Shown: one piece after another, positions 58,161 to 64,000 of the stretch | Numbering within the stretch: position 1 is the first letter of the stretch | How the letters are laid out: each line of letters begins with the position of its first letter | DNA from: Apostichopus japonicus | Lineage: Eukaryota; Echinodermata; Holothuroidea; Aspidochirotida; Stichopodidae | Assembly (NCBI RefSeq): GCF_037975245.1 | Contig: NC_092567.1 | Coordinates: 4,348,214-4,412,213 of the forward strand | Length of the DNA: 64,000 bases | Direction: 5' to 3' | The notes under the pieces: model-generated | The model's database searches: none | Told to the model about the DNA's origin: nothing | The model's input: only the letters and a program-made list of their open reading frames with translations | Program-made: the position numbers and the translations under genes

Positions 58161-58925
58161 GTTGTGTCACCAGATCCACTTTTTTAAGTCTTTGTTTATC
58201 CAAAGTTAAAAGTGTATTTCATTGGGCACTTAGCTTACAACTGTAGTCACCACCCAACCCCTCGCCCTAGGACTGCACAGAACAAAATGTTATAAAATAA
58301 CAGTATATATATCAAAGTCTGCAGATACAGTAGAAAAATATGTACTTTAACTCAATCAATTATAGTACAATGTCATCATTTCAGAAATCCTACAAATTCA
58401 TCAACCTCTAGACAGTACAGTGAACCAATGGTTCCTAAATTCTGTGACCGAAACGGTCATCATGTTTGCTTCAGGCTCAATGTGTTTTCAGGGTTGCATT
58501 GTTATTACTTGTGTTTCTCAATTGAATATAAACCAGACTGGATTGCTAGTGGTATTGCTTAAAGTTTGTATTGAAGATTCAATGCTTGTCTCAATTTCAA
58601 ATTAATGTTTCTTTATATTTCAATTAGTTGGTGTTAGGTGAGCTGTATATACACTGTGGGGAGCATTATGAGACCTTGAACTCATCTTGTATAGTCAATA
58701 GGTTTGTATTCTAGTTGCATTAGTTTCTTTACATTGTTATTATAATTAGAACTGAGTAATTTATTTCGAAACTACAGTAGCATACCATATGTTTATAATA
58801 GCTGTGTTCTGTGTTTGACAATGTTACATGGTAGAATGCAGCTACTTGCAGACCGGGTGAAGACAATTTACATGAATAACATTATAACTGATGACCAAAT
58901 GTATTTTGTTTTTTCTCATCATCAG

Positions 58926-59032
58926 GTAAACTGGAATTATTCAGTCCTGAGATCAGCCTGTTTAGGGATTTACCAGTTTCATATCCGGATTACAGCTCTT
59001 GGAAGAAATGTGTACAGTTTTACATGAGCAGG
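58926..59032 (+). CDS. Exon-like island, open in copy 2
   Basis: Acceptor ttttctcatcatcag|GT, donor AGCAGG|gtaatg. The frame gives 35 codons, KLELFSPEISLFRDLPVSYP followed by DYSSWKKCVQFYMSR, entry phase 1, exit phase 0. It does not fit the phases between the islands at 48929 and 51169 equivalents, but would fit directly after the phase-1 island (57424) and before the phase-0 island (61868), so an alternative transcript is possible. Copy 1 is frameshifted. Family unknown. Confidence 0.38.
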
Positions 59033-60382
59033 GTAATGATTGTATGGTGCACCACCTGTTTCTTACCCCACCCACCCAGTCACCCACCCATCCCCCTCCT
59101 CCATGAGAATGCAAGTTTTTAATTGGATAGTTTTAGTCCATGAAGTATCAGATGATCCTTCAAGGGAAATTTCCCCACAGGAAAGTCTATCATCCAGCAC
59201 CCCTCCCCCAACCCCCATCAATTCCAATCACTGCAAAACAAGACATAAGATATGAAGAACATTGCTAAATGTTGTGTCTTAGCCTCAGGGATTCTGTGAG
59301 ACCTCTTTTGTTCAGTGTTTCTCTAATTGTAGCATCATCTCTACAAATTGTACCGTAATTGTAGTTTTCAAAAGGATGAAATTCTGATGCCAAGGACATC
59401 TCTAATCTTTCAAATCTGACCAATTTTAATGGTCATTAGACACACATTGTTTCATAATGTAACAGTTTCATTCCTGTGTGAGCATATAATGCTAATGAAG
59501 GCTTTCTTTTGTCACGTCTCCAGGTTGAGTGGATATTATGTAATTTATGGCAAGGTCCACCTATCCCATCATATTAAATAGTTGTCAAGGATGATGATAG
59601 GTATTGAGTATTGCACTATGACAAGTAACAGTTTACGATTCTATCACAGAAGATCATACAACACAATATGACAAGTTCTTTTAGGATTTAGCATGTTATA
59701 TCATCTGAAATCTTTAATGCATTTGTATTATTTTTCTGTTCTTAAAGTAATTGTGTAATTCAGTTTTCTGTTATAAGAGTGTGTTTGGGTGGGGGGGGGG
59801 TGCATCATGTTGCTGCATATTGGCAAAGTTGGAAATTAAGTTACTGGGAAAGTTGTGAAAGCAAAAACACTAACATTTATGTAATAGAGCAGCCTTTGCT
59901 TCACACTGGTATACAGATAGTTTGAAATAAAAGCAATCTAGACCAGTAATATTGCCTAACTTTGCTTGACTTCAAAGTAATAGAGTTAGAAATTTGGGAA
60001 CAACTTTATTGGCCTGCTGCACCAAACAACGTTAGAAGTACCAATTAGAAAGTGTGCTGACCAAATTAGTCTAAACCATAGGATTGCAACCATGTTACCA
60101 AGTTTTGCCTTTTGTTTTCTTAATGGATAAATTTCCAAAAATTATTCAACTTTAAAATAAAAGCGCCTTGCAATAAAATGAATGAACTTGCAATTATTGA
60201 GTCATTTTAGCATAAGCTTGTGTATCTGTGAGCAATGGAATAACTGTTGAGTAAATATTAAAAAGGCAAACTCAAAAACAAGGGATTTTATCGTTTGCAT
60301 TAAAACATCTAGTTCAGATATGATTCTTATTGTCTTTGTCTTTATCTCCTCATTAGGTAAATGTGGATTAATCTTTCTTGAG

Positions 60383-61969
60383 ACGATCTTTGGGGTCACA
60401 TGATGTGGATCTTGCACAGAATGGTTTACAATATGCTGATGGTAATGGTAAGTGTATAATTAGTGTATAGCAGGACTGGTAGGCTGGGTGTTATTTATAA
60501 TTAGATTTGATTCTGGGTAGAAAGTGATTTTGTTACTGCCTAAATCCTGGAGGAACAGCAATTGTTTTGAATCTTGCTTGATCAGCAAATTCCCTAAGGG
60601 CCAGAGGGGAAGATAAAGGCCTCAACATACAGTACATACACCATATGTTAGACACTGCATGTCATACATTGTATTGTATACCAATGTGTAAAACCTACAC
60701 AAAGAGGTGTATGCGTTTAATATCCAGGTCCATTTCTTTGTTTTGTGTATTCATCATAAATTAAGGAACAAAATATTCAGATGACTTGTTCCCTTCTAAT
60801 TTATCAGTTTGTCATACTGTAGTGTTGGGTGGCAGGTAAGCGTAGTACTCGGTCTTAATAGTGTAGCCAGACTCCTCTGTATTGTCAGCCTAATTGCCGC
60901 TAAAAATAGGCAGTAAAATGTATGGCAGGCTTATCAACAATAAATTTAATTCACAAGTGCATGTGCCCTAACAATTAAATATAGTGACTGCACACAAAAT
61001 GAGACCCATACACACACTAAGTAAGAACCAAACCCACACTAAGTTAGAACCATGTAGAATGACTAACAGGAATCAAATCTCTGTTTCCATCCTAACCTTT
61101 CCTACCCTTCCCCTCTCAGTACATCTAAAACCCAATAAAATTGATGTCAAATTTAAATCTGAAGATAATTTAGGTTTTATGTCATTTGTCAATGAGCTAT
61201 ATACTAAGGTATTACAAATGGAAGTCTTTAGTGGGTTTACTGTAATGTGTGCATATGTTGTTGTCAGTCAGTAATACAAAACATGCATGAACCTTCTGGA
61301 CCCTATACATGACCTCAGAGTAAAAACCATAGTAATTCAGGATTATATTCTTAGCCATTGGTCAACAGTGTTGAAGGATTCTCTTAATGTGTTCTGTTTA
61401 AGATGTACATTATTTGCACTTCAGTTATAATACTGGCCATTTAAGAGATAATTCCAGGAAACTCCAGCACATGTGCTTTCTACATTTATGTTCTGTTGCA
61501 ATACTACGGAAGATAGCTCACAAATCTGGTAGAAAATTTCCAGCAATTGTCAAAAGATGTCTTTTATCGGGGGGGGGGGGGGGGAGGGCTAGGGGTCTAC
61601 ACAATTCTTGGAAGGTAACATGGAGTTGATTAGTCACCACTACAAGTGTTGTAATTGCTTACATCAGATACAAAACATATTCCTAAAAACAATGTATTTG
61701 CTGCCCTGAGATTACAGCCATATACTATTCATATATACTTATTAATAAGACACAAGGGAAGACGTTGATGTATGTTACAAAAATGATCACAGACCTGATG
61801 AATTTTCACCTGATAAATCTAGTGAATGGAAAGTTGAGTTATTGTGTATTTTCTCTTTAACCTCCAGGTTATACAGTTTTCAACATTTCTTCTGTACATT
61901 TCCTCCAAGAAAGTGAAAGAAAAAGTCAAGCTGGAACACATTACTGATGACATAACTACCTTTGTGGAT
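60383..61969 (+). pseudogene. Decayed counterpart of islands 3-5 in copy 2
   Basis: Island 3 (60383-60441) is identical to copy 1. Island 4 has lost its acceptor AG (gtgtag to gtgtat at 60750), has a stop at its fourth codon and a 4-bp insertion. Island 5 (61868-61969) keeps borders and frame but with many replacements and three fewer codons. If these are exons, copy 2 cannot make the same product. Confidence 0.4.
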
Positions 61970-62228
61970 GTGAGTCTTCACATGATAATTTCTCAACAGT
62001 CAGTTTGTGAAATGGTAATGGGCTGTGTTGGGTTCCTTTGATGAAATCTACAGGCTATATGTAGGTGAAGACAGCTTGCCTAATTAGCTCTATAAATAAC
62101 ATCAAATGACATTTTTAAGATTCCACTTGTTTAATTGTGTAGAGCTAACAAACTTGACTAAACACAACTACTATATTGTAGTATGCAGTGGTGGGTTGAA
62201 GATTTCTCTAAAGTGGAGACAGCTACTG

Positions 62229-62622
62229 ATAATAATAATAATACTAATAATACGCAGTTCTTATAAAGCGCAAATACACACTTAAGTCTCAATGCGCTGA
62301 TTATTAACCCCTGGTCACTGGTAACTTGTCACACCCACACACCAAAGTGTGCACAATTCAATCAATCTCTCCTGGGGCACCACAGTGCACCACAACCACG
62401 TGTCCCCCTGGGGACTTCCCATAGGGTGCAGCCACAAACCGGCGCACGCAACTATATTTACAAGTTACCTCGCAGGTCCCCATGTATACACCTGGGTGAA
62501 GAGAGGCAATGGAGATAAAGCGCCTTGCCCAAGTACACAACGCAATGATCTGGCCAGGGCTCAAACCTGTAATCCTTAGATCACAAGTCCACTGCCTTAA
62601 CCACTTGACCACAACGCCCTCC
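62229..62622 (-). mobile_element. tRNA-derived SINE, chimeric 3' tail
   Basis: On the minus strand from 62622: a head with A box (TGGTCAAGTGG) and near-perfect B box (GGTTTGAGCCC), then the same body as 32928-33314 down to 'gaccaggg'. From about 62310 the tail differs completely: ttaataatcagcgcattgag ... gcgctttataag ... then (att)n. This tail resembles CR1/L2-type LINE 3' ends, from memory. No open frame is relevant. Confidence 0.85.
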
Positions 62623-62738
62623 GATAGTTACCTAAATTGATAGTTACCTAAATTAACAGTTCATCAGAAAACTTCAACTTCTGTAGAAAATAAAGATTGC
62701 CCACATGCCAGGCAAGCTAATAGAGCGGGAGCCCAGAG

Positions 62739-64000
62739 GGGAGGGGCATTTTGGGGGTCTACTGGCAGGGGTACACCACTGATATAAATTACTGGAAATG
62801 CCCAGCCCTTAGATATACAGTCCTGCCAATCATTTTTCCAGTATTTTTCAATTGGTTACCTCATGAGCTGACCTAGGTCAATGAGGGGATGGGCATTTTG
62901 GGGGTCTAATGGCAGGGGTACCCCACTGATATAAATTACTGGAAATGCCCAGCCCTTACATATAGAGTCCTGCCAATCATTTTTCCAGTAGTTTTCAATT
63001 GGTTACCTCATGAGCTGACCAAGGTCAATGAGGGGATGGGCATTTTGGGGGTCTAATGGCAGGGGTACCCCACTGATATAAATTACTGGAAATGCCCAGC
63101 CCTTACATATAGAGTCCTGCCAATCATTTTTCCAGTAGATTCAATTGGTTACCTCATGAGCTGACCTAGGTCAATGAGGGGATGGGCATTTTGGGGGTCT
63201 ACTGGCAGGGGTACCCCACCAATATAAATGACTGGAAATGCCCAGCCCTTACATATAGAGTCCTGCCAATCATTTTCCAGTAGTTTTCAACTGGTTACTT
63301 CATGAACTGACCTAGGTCAATGAGGGGAGGGGCATTTTGGGGGTCTACTGGCAGGGGTACCCCACCAATATAAATTACTGGAAATGCCCATCCCTTACAT
63401 ATAGAGTCCTGCCAATCATTTTCCAGTAGTTTTCAACTGGTTACTTCATGAACTGACCTAGGTCAATGAGGGGATGGGCATTTTGGGGGTCTACTGGCAG
63501 GGGTACCCCAATGATATAAATTACTGGAAATGCCCATCCCTTACATATAGAGTCCTGCCAATCATTATTCCAGTAGTTTCAATTGGTTACCTCATGAGCT
63601 GACCTAGGTCAATGAGGGGATGGGCAAATCGGGGGTCTACTGGCAGGGGTACCCCACCAATATAAATGACTGGAAATGCCCATCCCTTACATATAGAGTC
63701 CTGCCAATCATTTTCCAGTAGTTTTCAATTGGTTACTTCATGAGCTGATCTAGGTCAATGAGGGGATGGGCATTTTGGGGGTCTACTGGCAGGGGTACCC
63801 CACCAATATAAATGACTGGAAATGCCCATCCCTTACATATAGAGTCCTGCCAATCATTTTCCAGTAGTTTCAATTGGTTACCTCATGAGCTGACCTAGGT
63901 CAATGAGGGGAGGGGCATTTTGGGGTTCTACTGGCAGGGGTACCCCACCAATAACAATTACTGGCAATGCCCATCCCTTGTATCTGAAGTCCTAACCATC
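62739..64000. repeat. 147-bp tandem array, 8.6 copies, continues past the window
   Basis: The phrase gggcattttgggggtcta or close variants recur every 145-148 bp from 62745 to the end. Each unit contains 'ggcaggggtacccca', 'aatgccca(g/t)cccttacat', 'agagtcctgccaatca' and 'gagctgacctaggtcaatga'. TGACCTAGGTCA, a 12-bp palindrome of two nuclear-receptor half-sites, is intact in six of eight complete occurrences. Units are highly similar, suggesting recent homogenisation. Confidence 0.96.

Larger units (their letters stand above)
56426..62170 (+). repeat. Segmental duplication, copy 2 (~5.7 kb)
   Basis: Direct copy of 47589-53070. It is longer mainly because of the threefold 142-bp repeat (57734-58160) and ~130 bp at 58422-58553 absent from copy 1. 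Exon-like islands corresponding to copy 1: 57424-57483, three at about 57775-58107, 58926-59032, 60383-60441 (or 60447), 60751-60836 (broken) and 61868-61969. Confidence 0.95.

Noticed and set aside
62349-62612. Two open frames on opposite strands near the end
   Set aside because: Both lie within the SINE, and equivalents appear in the other SINE copy.

Overview
The window reads as eukaryotic, AT-rich, intron- and repeat-dominated DNA. There are no operons, ribosome-binding sites or long native genes. Mobile-element remnants, satellites, a large duplication and a few exon-sized coding islands with GT/AG borders account for most of what can be recognised. The mix (hAT-like elements with TIRs of the CAGTGGCGTAGC type, tRNA-derived SINEs with a 'gtccttgggcaag' body, a 5'-truncated RTE-like LINE, a Copia gag relic) fits a marine invertebrate. 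An echinoderm or a related deuterostome is my guess, but the species cannot be read from the sequence.

Layout. 1-2615 and 4757-6971 hold copies of a ~1.8 kb non-autonomous DNA element (TIR CAGGCGCGTATCCAGG), recurring at 23242-24985 and 54088-54542; the 4757 copy carries a nested 380-bp hAT-type MITE with a perfect 8-bp target duplication. A 443-bp tandem duplication lies at 3733-4728. At 8.2-12.9 kb there are three candidate first coding exons, two of them head-to-head (12248-12421 minus, 12850-12927 plus) across a 428-bp gap with an ETS-like site, plus a broken Copia-type gag with leader, half-tRNA primer site and LTR edge. At 14.2-19.7 kb lie three tandem arrays, including a 27-bp satellite with TTACGTAA in nearly every unit and higher-order structure. 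At 20.4-21.2 kb is the C-terminal part of a LINE reverse transcriptase with an intact frame.

26145-26252 is an exact 20-bp array of six full CRE palindromes, 30 bp before a Kozak-like ATG. 29107-29403 is a Harbinger-like MITE (TTA flanks). 30-33 kb holds two SINE families and a 40-bp-arm hairpin. 34998-35842 is a hAT-like element. 45498-47397 is a matryoshka: an element inside an element, with a foldback inside that.

47589-53070 and 56426-62170 are two direct copies (roughly 95% alike by eye) of a ~5.5 kb segment. In copy 1 five short islands have splice borders whose phases match in series (1, 2, 1, 0). Copy 2 carries a lost acceptor and a stop in one of them, and a threefold tandem copy of another. 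I cannot name the protein. The window ends in a 147-bp tandem array with a TGACCTAGGTCA palindrome in most units. Coding calls are single-sequence inferences without transcript support; transposon boundaries with matching target duplications are the firmest claims.
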